Notes: a model not told the origin generated them from the letters alone. Shown: positions 27,636-36,448, numbered from the stretch's first letter. The stretch is DNA of 44,123 bases from Lacticaseibacillus songhuajiangensis (GCF_003946025.1 NZ_RHNR01000016.1:1-44123); one strand, 5' to 3'. Translations and numbers: made by a program.

Positions 27636-27690
27636 GCTGACTCCTTTAGACAGCTTTTCGAATACGCGTCGTGAGGCTACGAACACGTCG

Positions 27691-27707
27691 AATGTGTCTT
27701 GACAGTT
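27691..27707 (-). promoter_or_regulatory. NiaR-type operator of pncB
   Basis: The plus-strand sequence AATGTGTCTTGACAGTT shares ATGTGTCTTGACA with the site at 28362. On the minus strand it lies between a TGC-TACACT extended -10 (about 27730) and the pncB start, a repressing position. Confidence 0.7.
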
Positions 27708-27810
27708 AATTTTGCTGTTGTAAGTGTAGCATACTTTCAGCAAAGCGGGTGCGGAAATACTATCACTACTTGGTAAACTGGGTTAAAATGACTGCAGAGG
27801 TGAAATAGTT

Positions 27811-28320
27811 ATGGTAACGAGTGCGGAAAGACAGACCCATATTAAGAACCGCCTGCTCGCGGGCGGCAAAGCAATTAGTGCCGGTGCGTTTGCGAAGGAA
27901 CTGGGCGTGAGTCGGCAGACCGTGGTGGGCGACATTGCGCTGCTCCGGGCGCGGGGCGAGAAAATCATTGCCCAGCCGCGCGGGTATACCTATGAGCACC
28001 CCAGCGCACGGACGGCCATCATTGTCTGCAAGCACATGCCAGCAGACGCTAGAGATGAATTACTGCGCATTGTGAACGAGGGCGGGGTCGTGAAGGACGT
28101 CATGATTGACCACCCACTTTATGGGCAGCTGCGCGGATCGCTGGAAATTGCCACGGTCAGTGACGTGAACCACTTCATCAAAAAGATGGAAGCCAACAAG
28201 GGCATGATGCTCTCCAGTTTGACCAGTGGTATCCACACACACACGATTGCTTATGACAACGAAGCGCAACTCGAGCGCATCAAGGCATCACTACGCTCCG
28301 CATGGTACCTGTACGAATAA
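27811..28320 (+). CDS. niaR: niacin-responsive transcriptional repressor NiaR
   Basis: A 169-residue regulator. The N-terminal HTH_11 winged helix (about 5-60: GAFAKELGVSRQTVVGDIALLR) is followed by a 3H domain with conserved histidines (CKHMP, DHPLYGQL, DVNHFI, GIHTHTI) that in the family bind nicotinate with a metal. With niacin bound it represses NAD salvage genes. ATG 27811 follows AGAGGTG. Its targets here are evident: divergent pncB and downstream niaP, each with a box containing ATGTGTCTTGACA. Confidence 0.94.
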   Translation: MVTSAERQTHIKNRLLAGGKAISAGAFAKELGVSRQTVVGDIALLRARGEKIIAQPRGYTYEHPSARTAIIVCKHMPADARDELLRIVNEGGVVKDVMIDHPLYGQLRGSLEIATVSDVNHFIKKMEANKGMMLSSLTSGIHTHTIAYDNEAQLERIKASLRSAWYLYE

Positions 28321-28352
28321 ACTTGACAAATGAAACTGAATGCGGTGAACTT

Positions 28353-28397
28353 AACCCTATCAAATGTGTCTTGACACATTTGATAGGGTTTCTTTTT
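28353..28397 (+). terminator. niaR terminator with NiaR box embedded in the stem
   Basis: A perfect 17-bp stem AACCCTATCAAATGTGT / ACACATTTGATAGGGTT with a CTTG loop and a following T run. The top of the hairpin (28362-28381, AAATGTGTCTTGACACATTT) is a perfect NiaR-type palindrome. Its TTGACA (28371-28376), 18-bp spacer and TTTATT could also be the niaP promoter. One sequence thus appears to serve as terminator, operator and promoter. Confidence 0.75.
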
Positions 28398-28505
28398 ATT
28401 CGTCAAGTGTACTTTGGTATCCCTGCTACCGGCCGGAGCGGAGTTCAATGTGCAGATTGGCAGGACATTGCTATTTTATTATGACTGCATATAGGGGTAG
28501 AGACT

Positions 28506-29699
28506 TTGGAAATTTCAATTAAAGAACATGCTCGTCTGGTGACGGGAGTCGGCGTTGCCTGGCTATTTGACGCGATGGATGTTGGCTTGCTGTCATTTGT
28601 CATCGCCGCCGTGAAGGGCGAATGGCATCTGAATTCGGTCCAGATGGGCTGGATCGGTAGTGTCAGTTCGCTGGGCATGGCCATTGGGGCCATTGCCTTT
28701 GGGATTATGGCGGACCGCATTGGCCGCAAGAAAGTGTTGCTCATTACCTTACTGCTGTTTTCGCTCGGGTCATTCGCATCCGCGTTTGCGACCGGGCTCG
28801 GTGTCTTCTTGGCACTGCGCTTACTGATTGGGGCCGGACTGGGCGGCGAATTGCCCGTTGCCTCAACACTAGTGTCCGAAAGCGTTGCGCCGCAGCACCG
28901 CGGCCGTAGCGTCGTGCTGCTGGAAAGTTTCTGGGCAGCGGGATGGCTCGTTGCCGCGCTAATCTCCTACTTTGTGATGCCGACCTGGGGCTGGCGCATT
29001 GCGCTGGTCATTACCGGGCTGTGCGCACTATACGGCTTGTACCTGCGCGAGGGGATTGCCGAATCGCCGCAATTTACCGGAAATAACAAGCGGGCCGGCT
29101 TCTTCAGCAGCCTCAAGAGTATCTGGCAAAAGACTTATGTCAAAGCGACCGTTATGCTCTGGACAGTCTGGTTCATGGTCGTTTTCTCTTATTACGGAAT
29201 GTTCCTGTGGCTGCCGAGTGTCATGGTCATGAAGGGGTTCTCGATGATTGACAGCTTCGGCTACGTGCTGGTGATGACGCTGGCGCAATTGCCGGGTTAC
29301 TTCACCGCAGCTTGGTTAATCGAAAAATGGGGGCGCAAGAAAGTACTGGCGACCTTTCTGCTCGGCACCGCCGTTTTTGCGTTTGGCTTTGGGACCGCAA
29401 CGAGCACCGCGTTGCTAATCACTTGCGGCATCATGCTGAGCTTCTTCAACCTGGGGGCATGGGGCGCACTTTATGCTTACAGTCCAGAACAATACCCAAG
29501 CAGCGTCCGCAGTAGCGGCAGCGGGTTGGCCGCGGGTGTGGGCCGTATTGGCGGAATTGTGGGGCCATTATTTGTGGGCGCACTGCTTGCCCGCGGTGCC
29601 AGTTTTGCCCTCATCTTTGGCGTGTTTACCGCCGCCATTTTGATTGCGGTGCTCGCCGTGATTTTCCTGGGAACCGAAACGATGGCCAAGCGAGCGTAA
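28506..29699 (+). CDS. niaP: MFS niacin permease (NiaP type)
   Basis: A 397-residue transporter with 12 predicted helices, MFS signature GIMADRIGRKK between helices 2 and 3, and an N-terminal AWLFDAMDVGLLSF segment typical of the NiaP/YceI aromatic-acid-like branch. It imports nicotinate, feeding pncB. It starts at TTG 28506 after AGGGGTAGAG; no ATG lies near. The NiaR box 125 bp upstream and the niaR-pncB neighbourhood support the substrate assignment, which motifs alone would not. Confidence 0.88.
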   Translation: MEISIKEHARLVTGVGVAWLFDAMDVGLLSFVIAAVKGEWHLNSVQMGWIGSVSSLGMAIGAIAFGIMADRIGRKKVLLITLLLFSLGSFASAFATGLGVFLALRLLIGAGLGGELPVASTLVSESVAPQHRGRSVVLLESFWAAGWLVAALISYFVMPTWGWRIALVITGLCALYGLYLREGIAESPQFTGNNKRAGFFSSLKSIWQKTYVKATVMLWTVWFMVVFSYYGMFLWLPSVMVMKGFSMIDSFGYVLVMTLAQLPGYFTAAWLIEKWGRKKVLATFLLGTAVFAFGFGTATSTALLITCGIMLSFFNLGAWGALYAYSPEQYPSSVRSSGSGLAAGVGRIGGIVGPLFVGALLARGASFALIFGVFTAAILIAVLAVIFLGTETMAKRA

Positions 29700-29811
29700 G
29701 TGCAGAAGCCCAAATCTGTCCGTGAATTTGAACGTGCGTGGCGTTGATACTGTGCTAAAGTAAGCGTAGATACTTGTAAACGTGATGATTCAATTAGGAG
29801 GATTCCACAAG

Positions 29812-30672
29812 ATGGCACATTTGACTAAGCTTACGGATACTTACACACTCAGTAACGGCGTTGAAATTCCAATTGTCGGCTTCGGTACTTGGCAGACACC
29901 TGATGGCCAGGTGGCCAAGCAGTCCGTTGAATGGGCACTGCAGGCAGGCTACCGGCACATCGATACCGCTGCAGCCTACGGAAACGAAGCCAGTGTTGGT
30001 GAAGGTCTCAAGGCTAGCGGCTTGAACCGCCACGACTACTTCCTGACCACCAAGCTCTGGAACGATTCTCACTCTTACGACAAGGCGATGAGTGCCATTG
30101 ACACTTCCCTGCAGAAGCTGGGCACGGACTACGTGGACCTTTACTTGATCCACTGGGGCAACCCAATTGGTTTCCGCGACCACTGGCAGGAAGCGAACGC
30201 TGACACCTGGCGCGCGATGGAAGACATTTTGAAGTCTGGTAAGGCCCGCGCCATTGGGGTTTCCAACTTCCGCCCTAAGCACTTGGATGAATTGATGAAG
30301 ACGGCGAGCGTGACCCCAATGGTCAACCAGAACTTCCTCAACCCAAGTGACTTGCAGCCAGAAGTCACGGCCTGGAATAAGGCTCACAACGTCCTCAACG
30401 AAGCTTACAGCCCGCTTGGCACCGGCAAAATTTTTGCCAGCGAGAAGTTGCAGAAGATGGCTGACCGTTACGGCAAGTCCGTCGCGCAGCTGGTTCTGCG
30501 CTGGAGCCTGCAGCACGACTTCCTGCCACTGCCAAAGTCTGTGCACCAGGGCCGGATTGAAGAAAATGGCCAGCTGTTTGACTTTGAAATCAGCCACCAC
30601 GACATGGAAACTATCGACAGCCTGCACGGCGTAGCTGGTTTGGCAAATGACCCAGATACCGCAAACTTCTAG
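29812..30672 (+). CDS. aldo/keto reductase
   Basis: A 286-residue NADPH-dependent oxidoreductase of the AKR fold. The catalytic tetrad is visible as Asp51, Tyr56, Lys81 and His114, with DTAAAYGNE and GVSNFRPKHLDEL, and the PKS cofactor motif LPLPKSVH. It is in the 2,5-diketogluconate reductase-like group; the physiological carbonyl substrate cannot be deduced. ATG 29812 is preceded by AGGAGG. A TGC-TAAAGT extended -10 (29753-29761) lies about 50 bp upstream and a terminator follows, so it is monocistronic. Confidence 0.94.
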   Translation: MAHLTKLTDTYTLSNGVEIPIVGFGTWQTPDGQVAKQSVEWALQAGYRHIDTAAAYGNEASVGEGLKASGLNRHDYFLTTKLWNDSHSYDKAMSAIDTSLQKLGTDYVDLYLIHWGNPIGFRDHWQEANADTWRAMEDILKSGKARAIGVSNFRPKHLDELMKTASVTPMVNQNFLNPSDLQPEVTAWNKAHNVLNEAYSPLGTGKIFASEKLQKMADRYGKSVAQLVLRWSLQHDFLPLPKSVHQGRIEENGQLFDFEISHHDMETIDSLHGVAGLANDPDTANF

Positions 30673-30686
30673 CATTTAATGAAATA

Positions 30687-30727
30687 AAAGTGACCTCAGA
30701 CGCTTGTGAAGCGCTTGAGGTCACTTT
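30687..30727 (+). terminator. aldo/keto reductase terminator
   Basis: AAAGTGACCTCA / TGAGGTCACTTT with an inner GCGCTT-type hairpin loop, 15 bp after the stop; followed by TGTGTTTT. Confidence 0.88.
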
Positions 30728-30805
30728 GTGTTTTAGTGAGCTGTGGTAGAATACTTACTATGTAAAAGCGCGGCACAGTGGCCGCATTAAGTGAGGAATA
30801 AATTA

Positions 30806-31153
30806 ATGTACGAAATTACCAAGAAACACCGTGTGAGTCCTGCCGTTGAAAAGGCATTTCCTGCAGAAGTCATTAAACAGATTTGGCAGGTTGTCGGCCT
30901 GATGGCCAAGGCGGGCCAGATTGTCACCTCACCAGTAGCCATCATTTTCTCTGATGACTTCACCGATGACGAATGCTACGCCATGATGATTCAGGGCGAC
31001 GTTGCGCCCGCACAGGAATTCCCAATTGCCTACTCCGGCGAGAAGACCTTCCTTGGTCACGCCTGGATTCTGATTGTGAAGGATCGGCCGCAGACGATCA
31101 CCATCGACTTCTCTGAAGCTAACGACTTGCCTGACGAGTTGAAGAACCTGTGA
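30806..31153 (+). CDS. conserved-looking hypothetical small protein
   Basis: A 115-residue soluble protein, no signal peptide or membrane helix. ATG 30806 follows GAGGAA. It has alternating hydrophobic strands and acidic stretches (SDDFTDDECYAMM, ITIDFSEANDLPDEL) and might be an alpha/beta DUF960-like protein, but I do not recognise it with certainty. It stands alone between the AKR terminator and a long-hairpin repeat that begins 9 bp after its stop. Confidence 0.75.
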   Translation: MYEITKKHRVSPAVEKAFPAEVIKQIWQVVGLMAKAGQIVTSPVAIIFSDDFTDDECYAMMIQGDVAPAQEFPIAYSGEKTFLGHAWILIVKDRPQTITIDFSEANDLPDELKNL

Positions 31154-31161
31154 GATAGGCT

Positions 31162-31277
31162 GCAATTCAGGGCGTTTAGACGCGGAGCACAAGCTGCCAG
31201 CAGGTTAAATCCCAGGCTTGGGATTTTGCCTGCTGGTAGTTTGTGCAGTAGGCGTCTGCCCTGAATTGCGCGACTGC
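31162..31277. repeat. divergent family 2-like long hairpin, copy O
   Basis: A ~115-bp near-perfect palindrome: CAATTCAGGGCG / CGCCCTGAATTG-type outer arms, AGCACAAGCTGCCAGCAGG / CCTGCTGGTAGTTTGTGC inner arms and the family 2 tip AAATCCCA-GGCT-TGGGATTT. It lacks the TAGTCGCGCGCC entry arm. No T run follows. Confidence 0.75.
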
Positions 31278-31427
31278 GCTGTGTCTCGCGTTGCAGCTTG
31301 TTGGCACTTGCACCTGCCAGCAATGAGTTTTACAGCACCGCGTGATTGGGATACACTTACTTTTGAATAGCGTAACTGAATGGGGTTGCGGCCTGGACGG
31401 CGCAGCCCCTTTGCACTTGAGGTGGAC

Positions 31428-32141
31428 ATGACAAAAGCAATTCTTTCTGTGGAACACATGCAGTTCGGGTGGAACGACCGCCAGCTGTTTAACGATTTGA
31501 ATTTTGCACTAACTCCTGGCACGATGACCTCGGTTATCGGCCCGAATGGTGTGGGTAAAACCACGCTGATTCGTCTGCTGATGGGGCAGTTGCAGCCGGC
31601 GGCCGGTAAAATTGTGTGGGGCACGGATCCTGCGGTGAAGGTTGGCTACGTGCCGCAATTCCGGAATCTCGATGATGAGTACCCGCTGTCCATTCGCTCG
31701 TTCGTGCAACTGAGCCAGCTCGGGAGTATTTTGCCGTGGCACCACGCCGCCGAGAAAAAACGGCTGGACGAAGTGCTGGAACAGACCCACCTCACGCACC
31801 TGGCGAACCAGCGCTTGGGGATGGCCAGCGGCGGGGAGAAGCAGAAGGCTTACCTCGCACAGGCACTCATCGCGCACCCCAATTTCTTGATTCTGGACGA
31901 AGCGACGGCGAGCCTGGACGTGGCGACTAAGGTTGAACTGATGGACCTGGTGGCCGAAATCAACCAGAAGACTAATCTCACGGTGCTTTTTGTGACGCAC
32001 GACCTGCAGCTGGCCAAGGACTACACCCAGCAGTACTTGCTGCTGGATGGTAGCGGCGCGCAACTGCAGCCGATTGCGAACATGAATCCTGAACGGATGC
32101 CGGCAGAACTGCGGGCGGTCGTGGAAACGGAGGAGAAGTGA
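31428..32141 (+). CDS. metal ABC transporter ATP-binding protein (zinc/manganese type)
   Basis: A 237-residue ABC ATPase with Walker A GPNGVGKTT, signature ASGGEKQKAYLAQ, Walker B FLILDEATASLD and a switch His in FVTHDLQ. It powers the ABC-3 permease encoded next (stop and start overlap). ATG 31428 follows GAGGTGG. In AdcCB/ZnuCB systems a lipoprotein binding subunit delivers the metal; none is encoded here, so it must be elsewhere. Zn2+ versus Mn2+ is not resolved. Confidence 0.92.
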   Translation: MTKAILSVEHMQFGWNDRQLFNDLNFALTPGTMTSVIGPNGVGKTTLIRLLMGQLQPAAGKIVWGTDPAVKVGYVPQFRNLDDEYPLSIRSFVQLSQLGSILPWHHAAEKKRLDEVLEQTHLTHLANQRLGMASGGEKQKAYLAQALIAHPNFLILDEATASLDVATKVELMDLVAEINQKTNLTVLFVTHDLQLAKDYTQQYLLLDGSGAQLQPIANMNPERMPAELRAVVETEEK

Positions 32142-32935
32142 TGCTGCACTACGCGTTTATGCAAAATGCCTTTCTGGCCAGCACCTTTATCGCCATCGCG
32201 GCCGGCGTGGTCGGCGTCTTCGTGACGGCCCGCTCGACGAGTTTCTTGGCGCACACCTTGAGTGAAATCGGCTTTGCCGGCGCGGCCTTTGCGGTTTGCG
32301 TGGGCATTCAGCCACTTGTGGGGATGTTGCTGTTCACGATGCTGTCGGCCGTCACGGTTGGCCGCATGTCGACCAAACAGTCGCGGCGCGAGGCGTCGAC
32401 CTCCGCTGTGTCCAGCCTTTTCGTTGGTTTGGGGATTCTGTTTCTGTCGCTGTCGAGTTCGAGTTCCAGTTACGCCACCTCAATTCTGTTCGGGAGCATC
32501 GTTGGCATTTCGCGAGCGGAAGTCTGGCAACTCGTGGCGCTGGCGAGCTTCGTGCTCATCACCGTGCTCATCAGTTACCGCTGGTTGGCGTTTGATAGTT
32601 TTGACGCGGTGGGGGCGAATGCTCGCGGACTGAAGACGAGCTTTATTTCAATCTTCTTCCTGATTATTTTGGCCATCGCGGTCTCAACGGGGGCACAAAT
32701 TGTGGGGAGCTTGCTGGTCTTCATTCTGCTGACTTTGCCGAGTTCCGCCGCTAAATACCTTGGCAAGACGCTGCCACAGATGTTGCTCATTTCGGTTGCG
32801 GGTGCACTCATTGGTGTGTGGCTCGGACTGGTGCTGGCGTACTACACGAACTGGCCGGTGACCTTCTTCATCTCCGTCATCGAATGCCTCTTCTATCTGG
32901 CTGCACTGCAGTACCATAAGTGGCGGATGGCCTAA
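32141..32935 (+). CDS. metal ABC transporter permease, ABC-3 family (AdcB/ZnuB-like)
   Basis: A 264-residue membrane protein with about 7-8 helices and the family opening segment FLASTFIAIAAGVVGVFV followed by FLAHTLSEIGFAGAAFA. The start ATG 32141 overlaps the ATPase stop (TGATG), with GGAGGA 6 nt upstream; GTG 32138 is an alternative. It forms a homodimeric channel with the ATPase. No binding protein or AdcR-type regulator is adjacent. No ordinary terminator follows; repeat G begins 35 bp downstream. Confidence 0.92.
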   Translation: MLHYAFMQNAFLASTFIAIAAGVVGVFVTARSTSFLAHTLSEIGFAGAAFAVCVGIQPLVGMLLFTMLSAVTVGRMSTKQSRREASTSAVSSLFVGLGILFLSLSSSSSSYATSILFGSIVGISRAEVWQLVALASFVLITVLISYRWLAFDSFDAVGANARGLKTSFISIFFLIILAIAVSTGAQIVGSLLVFILLTLPSSAAKYLGKTLPQMLLISVAGALIGVWLGLVLAYYTNWPVTFFISVIECLFYLAALQYHKWRMA

Positions 32936-32969
32936 TGGGCTAACTGCGAGGATAGCCGTAATTCCGGCA

Positions 32970-33180
32970 CAGAGGCGCTTGGTTTCCGCGGTTGAGGACT
33001 GCGTGGCGGGGACCGTTCGGGCCTCCTTTGGAGTCCTTCACTGGCGATTTTGCCGCAAGCCCAGCGTCAAAATGCGCACTCCCGCGAATCATGTATGAAG
33101 CTCCGGCAAAAACCGGCCGGATCTCCAAACATGATTCGTTGCGCCACTCCGTCCTCAATCGCTACAACCAAGCACCTCTG
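32970..33180 (+). repeat. family 1 three-hairpin repeat, copy G (core +)
   Basis: Outer arms CAGAGGCGCTTGGTT / AACCAAGCACCTCTG and GGTTGAGGAC/GTCCTCAATC. Core: GGGACCG; hairpin 2 GCGATTTTG/CAAAATGCGC; hairpin 3 CGAATCATG/CATGATTCG with an inner CCGG-rich loop and the ATCTCCAAA piece. It follows the ABC permease, same orientation. Confidence 0.86.
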
Positions 33181-33264
33181 TACCTCTGTGCTCAATTCAC
33201 CACTCAGGTTGTGAAGGGGATAGACGGTGGAATCCAGTAATACTCCTGCGTGTAGTGAGTGCTC

Positions 33265-33498
33265 GTCGAGACTGGGGTGGGGTGGTGTAGCGTGCGGGTA
33301 GGTTGTGCGTGAATACAGAAAAAGCGATGGTATGTTGCGCGCGATTTTCGTGCAATGTACCACCACTTTTTTGTTAGGAGCGAGATTTTGACGTTGGTTT
33401 TGCGGCAAAATCGCCAGTGGAAGACGGCATAGCCGGCTGAAACGGTCCCACGCACAAAACCCTACCCGCATGCGAAGCCAACCCGCCCCAGTCCCGAC
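33265..33498 (-). repeat. family 1 three-hairpin repeat, copy G2 (core -)
   Basis: Outer arms GTCGAGACTGGGG / CCCCAGTCCCGAC and GCGGGTAGGTTGTGCGTG / ACGCACAAAACCCTACCCGC. The core is on the minus strand: GGGACCG, hairpin 2 CGATTTTG/CAAAATCTCG, and a variant hairpin 3 with poly-A/T ends (AAAAAAGTGGTGGTACATTGC region). It points the same way as the minus-strand TetR gene upstream of it. Confidence 0.85.
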
Positions 33499-33521
33499 AC
33501 CTCTTTCAAAAAAGCCAAAGC

Positions 33522-33559
33522 AAAAGGCCCCAGCGATGATTAAACCCGCTGAGGCCTTT
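33522..33559 (-). terminator. terminator of the minus-strand TetR gene
   Basis: On the minus strand AAAGGCCTCAGCG / CGCTGGGGCCTTTT followed by a T-rich tract, 35 bp after the stop; A/T tracts on both sides make it possibly bidirectional. Confidence 0.85.
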
Positions 33560-33594
33560 GAATGATTGCAGAACGAACTAAGCCCGTCTGAAAA

Positions 33595-34158
33595 TTAGAC
33601 TGGTCGTGTGATAGCAGCGTAAATCAGTTCCCGAACAGGCTGAAAGTTGTCCGTGACTTCACCCGCACGCACCGCGAGTACGTGGGCGTGGAGCGCGCCA
33701 AAAGTGACGCCCATGATAACGGATGGCGCGACCGGACGCATGATGTTCTCTGCTTGAGCCCTTTTGATCAGACTGATAGGCGCAATGAGCTCCTCATCCT
33801 CATTGTCTTTATTGAGCCATGCCAGGTTCGGCATGCTCTTCAGTTGTCTGAGCACTTCAAAGGTTGCAAAATCACGCTCGGCAAAGCGATACATGTTGTC
33901 GATGTACAACTTGATGGCACTGCGCGTGTCGAGCCCCACAATAGAGTCGAAGCTGTTGCGCATGCGCTCTTGCGCCGTGCTGTACACTTGGGCAATCATA
34001 TAGTCTTTGTTTTTGAAGTAGATGTAGATGTTCGACTGGGCGATGCCGACCTTCTTGGCAACCTTAGTTGTCGTGACTGATCCAGCCCCGTCCTGGAGAA
34101 TTAATTCTTGTGCTGCGGCGATGATGTTTTGGAATTTCTCCGGATCTTTTTTCTTCAT
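33595..34158 (-). CDS. TetR-family transcriptional regulator
   Basis: A 187-residue regulator. The HTH domain (about 6-52: FQNIIAAAQELILQDGAGSVTTTKVAKKVGIAQSNIYIYFKNKDYMI) is canonical; the C-terminal domain resembles no subfamily I can name. ATG 34158 is chosen from domain position, yet no Shine-Dalgarno precedes it; an upstream TTG (34194) also lacks one, so leaderless translation is possible. The palindrome TAATA-ACAA-TATTA (34158-34171) overlaps the start and could be an auto-operator. It is divergent from the glycosidase-like gene and a natural candidate to control it. Confidence 0.85.
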   Translation of the reverse strand: MKKKDPEKFQNIIAAAQELILQDGAGSVTTTKVAKKVGIAQSNIYIYFKNKDYMIAQVYSTAQERMRNSFDSIVGLDTRSAIKLYIDNMYRFAERDFATFEVLRQLKSMPNLAWLNKDNEDEELIAPISLIKRAQAENIMRPVAPSVIMGVTFGALHAHVLAVRAGEVTDNFQPVRELIYAAITRPV

Positions 34159-34349
34159 AATAACAATATTAATGTGTGTATCTGCAAAAAACAAGTTTCA
34201 CAAAAGATAGTAGTATCAGTAATGGAACCCGCTATTGCAAAAACAATTAGATAACGTACATTGTACCGGCATTGAGTCTAATATGAAAGCAAAAATTTTG
34301 TTCAAGAAGTTTACTAAAAATCGCATAAATGCTTTAGTAAACGACAAAA

Positions 34350-34371
34350 TACAGCGCTTTCATGATATAGT
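34350..34371 (+). promoter_or_regulatory. cre-like site inside a promoter of the glycosidase-like gene
   Basis: TACAGCGCTTTCAT (34350-34363; minus strand ATGAAAGCGCTGTA) matches the CcpA cre consensus except one terminal base. It is followed directly by TGA-TATAGT (34364-34371), an extended -10. CcpA bound here would cover the spacer, implying glucose repression. Confidence 0.6.
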
Positions 34372-34420
34372 AGTGCTGTTGCTTGGTATTGGGCTCGCCA
34401 TGATGGCTGGAGGAATGAAC

Positions 34421-36448
34421 ATGAGTTTTGAGTACTCGTTGCGTTACACACTGGATCCGCGGACGAACACACCGCAAAAAGATGACCTGCTACTGAAGTT
34501 TTGTGAAGAAGGACGCGTCGACAACGTCGCTTTCTTCATCAATCCAGAGGAACTAAACCACAGTCACCTGACCGCGGCGCAGACGCAGGTGTGGCTCGAT
34601 GCCATTCGGCCCCTGAGCGAACGACTGGCTAAAGTAGGCGTCAGCACCAGTCTCAATCCATGGACGACCATCATGCACAGTGATCGCGGCCAGGTTGTGA
34701 ATCCTGAAATCGGCTTTTCGACCCTGGTGGACGTGAACGGGCACCAAGCCCACTCGATGGCTTGCCCAGGTGATCAGGTGTGGCGGGACTACCTGAGTGC
34801 CCGCTACGCGCAGTACGCGACCGTGCACCCCAAGGAGTTGTGGCTAGAAGATGACTTCCGCCACTACAACCATTCACCGCTGAAGCTCGCGTGCTTCTGC
34901 CCCCGCCACATGCGTCTGTACGCGGAAAAATTGGGTCGGGACGTGACGCGTGCGGAGTTCGTTAAGGAAATGTTGCAGCCGGGTGAACCAACACCGGCCC
35001 GCAAGGCCTACTTGGATGTGGCGCGTGAAGAGATGAAGGTCACGGTGCACCAGATTGAACAGGCGGTGCACGCGGTGTCCCCCGAAACGAATTTGGCACA
35101 GATGACGAGTTTTCCCGATTGGCACGCCATGGAAGGCCGCGATTGGGACGGATTGTTCGATAACCTGCGCGGCGCCGGGCACCCCCGCGTTGCTCGGCCA
35201 CATCTGCCGGCTTACAACGAAGTGGCACCGCTCAAGTACGGCCGCGTCTTTGAGGACTACACCCGCACCACAGCAGCGTACCTGGGTGATGACGCGCAGC
35301 TCTGGCCAGAACTCGAAAGTTACATGTACTCACCATTCGTGAAGTCCCGCAAGTTCACGCAGATGCAGATTGAAACGGCTGCGTTGGTCGGTGCCAAGGG
35401 TATTTTGCTCAACCTCTTTGACATGATTGGCAATGGCATCGACGAGTCCTATGGGTATGCCAAAATGCTGGCGGACAGTAAGGACTTCCTGAACCGTATC
35501 AGCGAGCAGCGTCTGCAGATGCAAAAGTTGCGCGGCATTCGCGTGCTGGTGAGTCAGGATTCCGCCTACACGCTGCACACGGCCAAGGGGGCGGTGCCGG
35601 AAGAACTGCTGCCTAAGGAGACGTCCTGGGCAGCGCTGCTTAGCCAGTTTGGGATGGCGACGACCATCACGCCATGGCGTCAGGATAGCGTCTATCAGGG
35701 TGAGCAGTTGGCAGTTAGCGGGCAGTTCTTACGCAATTTGAGCAACGAGCAGGTTGAGCAACTGCTTACGGACAACACGGTGCTGCTGGATGGCGATAGT
35801 GTTGCGGTCATCGTGGAACGCAACCTCGGCCGTCTGCTCCATATTGAGAATGCGCAGTGGCGGCCAGTCCGGACCGGCTATCAAACTTACGAAGCAGCTG
35901 ACGGGCACACAGCAGAAGGCGTGGTCGCACCACGCATCACGATGTTGCAACACGTGGGCGATTACTACCAGATTAAGTACGACGCGGGTAGTGATGTGGA
36001 TGTTTGGAGTCATGCTTACAACGAAGTGCACGAACAGCTGGGCAATGTCATGAGCATCATTGATGGGCACATCATCGTGCTGCCGCTTGGCAGTGATCCG
36101 AAGTACGGCTGGGAAGCTGAGTATGTCGGCTTCCGGCAGGCGTTGTTGCAGCAAGCACTAGATACGGTTGGTGCCAGCGACTACCTACGCGGCATGCCAA
36201 ACGTCAAACTGAACGTGCTGGCGGACCATGCGTGCACTACTTTGTGGTTGGCTAACTTTACGCTGGATGACTACGAGCAGATTGTTTGGCATTCTGGTAA
36301 GCCGGTTGCGGCAGACAGCGCGCGCCTGATCATCCGGCGCGGCGCCAACAGTATCGAGCAGACCGTTGCCTTGCAGCACGACGGCGCGGACATCCGCATC
36401 GCACATCCACTGCGGGCGCTGGAGACGGTACAGCTGATTATTGAGTAA
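34421..36448 (+). CDS. putative glycoside hydrolase, TIM-barrel (GH42-like), substrate unknown
   Basis: A 675-residue cytosolic protein (no signal peptide). The N-terminal half reads as a beta/alpha barrel: NVAFFINPEE, STSLNPWTT, and ELWLEDDFRHYNH (about residues 139-151) followed by CFCPRH. The acidic cluster after the fourth strand is where clan GH-A enzymes keep their acid/base glutamate. The middle part (about 415-545) resembles a class-I glutamine amidotransferase-like or beta-galactosidase trimerisation domain; a beta-rich tail ends the chain. ATG 34421 is chosen because GGAGGA lies 6 nt upstream; the frame is open further up. A cre-like promoter and the divergent TetR support carbohydrate control. 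The exact family and substrate are not established. Confidence 0.7.
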   Translation: MSFEYSLRYTLDPRTNTPQKDDLLLKFCEEGRVDNVAFFINPEELNHSHLTAAQTQVWLDAIRPLSERLAKVGVSTSLNPWTTIMHSDRGQVVNPEIGFSTLVDVNGHQAHSMACPGDQVWRDYLSARYAQYATVHPKELWLEDDFRHYNHSPLKLACFCPRHMRLYAEKLGRDVTRAEFVKEMLQPGEPTPARKAYLDVAREEMKVTVHQIEQAVHAVSPETNLAQMTSFPDWHAMEGRDWDGLFDNLRGAGHPRVARPHLPAYNEVAPLKYGRVFEDYTRTTAAYLGDDAQLWPELESYMYSPFVKSRKFTQMQIETAALVGAKGILLNLFDMIGNGIDESYGYAKMLADSKDFLNRISEQRLQMQKLRGIRVLVSQDSAYTLHTAKGAVPEELLPKETSWAALLSQFGMATTITPWRQDSVYQGEQLAVSGQFLRNLSNEQVEQLLTDNTVLLDGDSVAVIVERNLGRLLHIENAQWRPVRTGYQTYEAADGHTAEGVVAPRITMLQHVGDYYQIKYDAGSDVDVWSHAYNEVHEQLGNVMSIIDGHIIVLPLGSDPKYGWEAEYVGFRQALLQQALDTVGASDYLRGMPNVKLNVLADHACTTLWLANFTLDDYEQIVWHSGKPVAADSARLIIRRGANSIEQTVALQHDGADIRIAHPLRALETVQLIIE

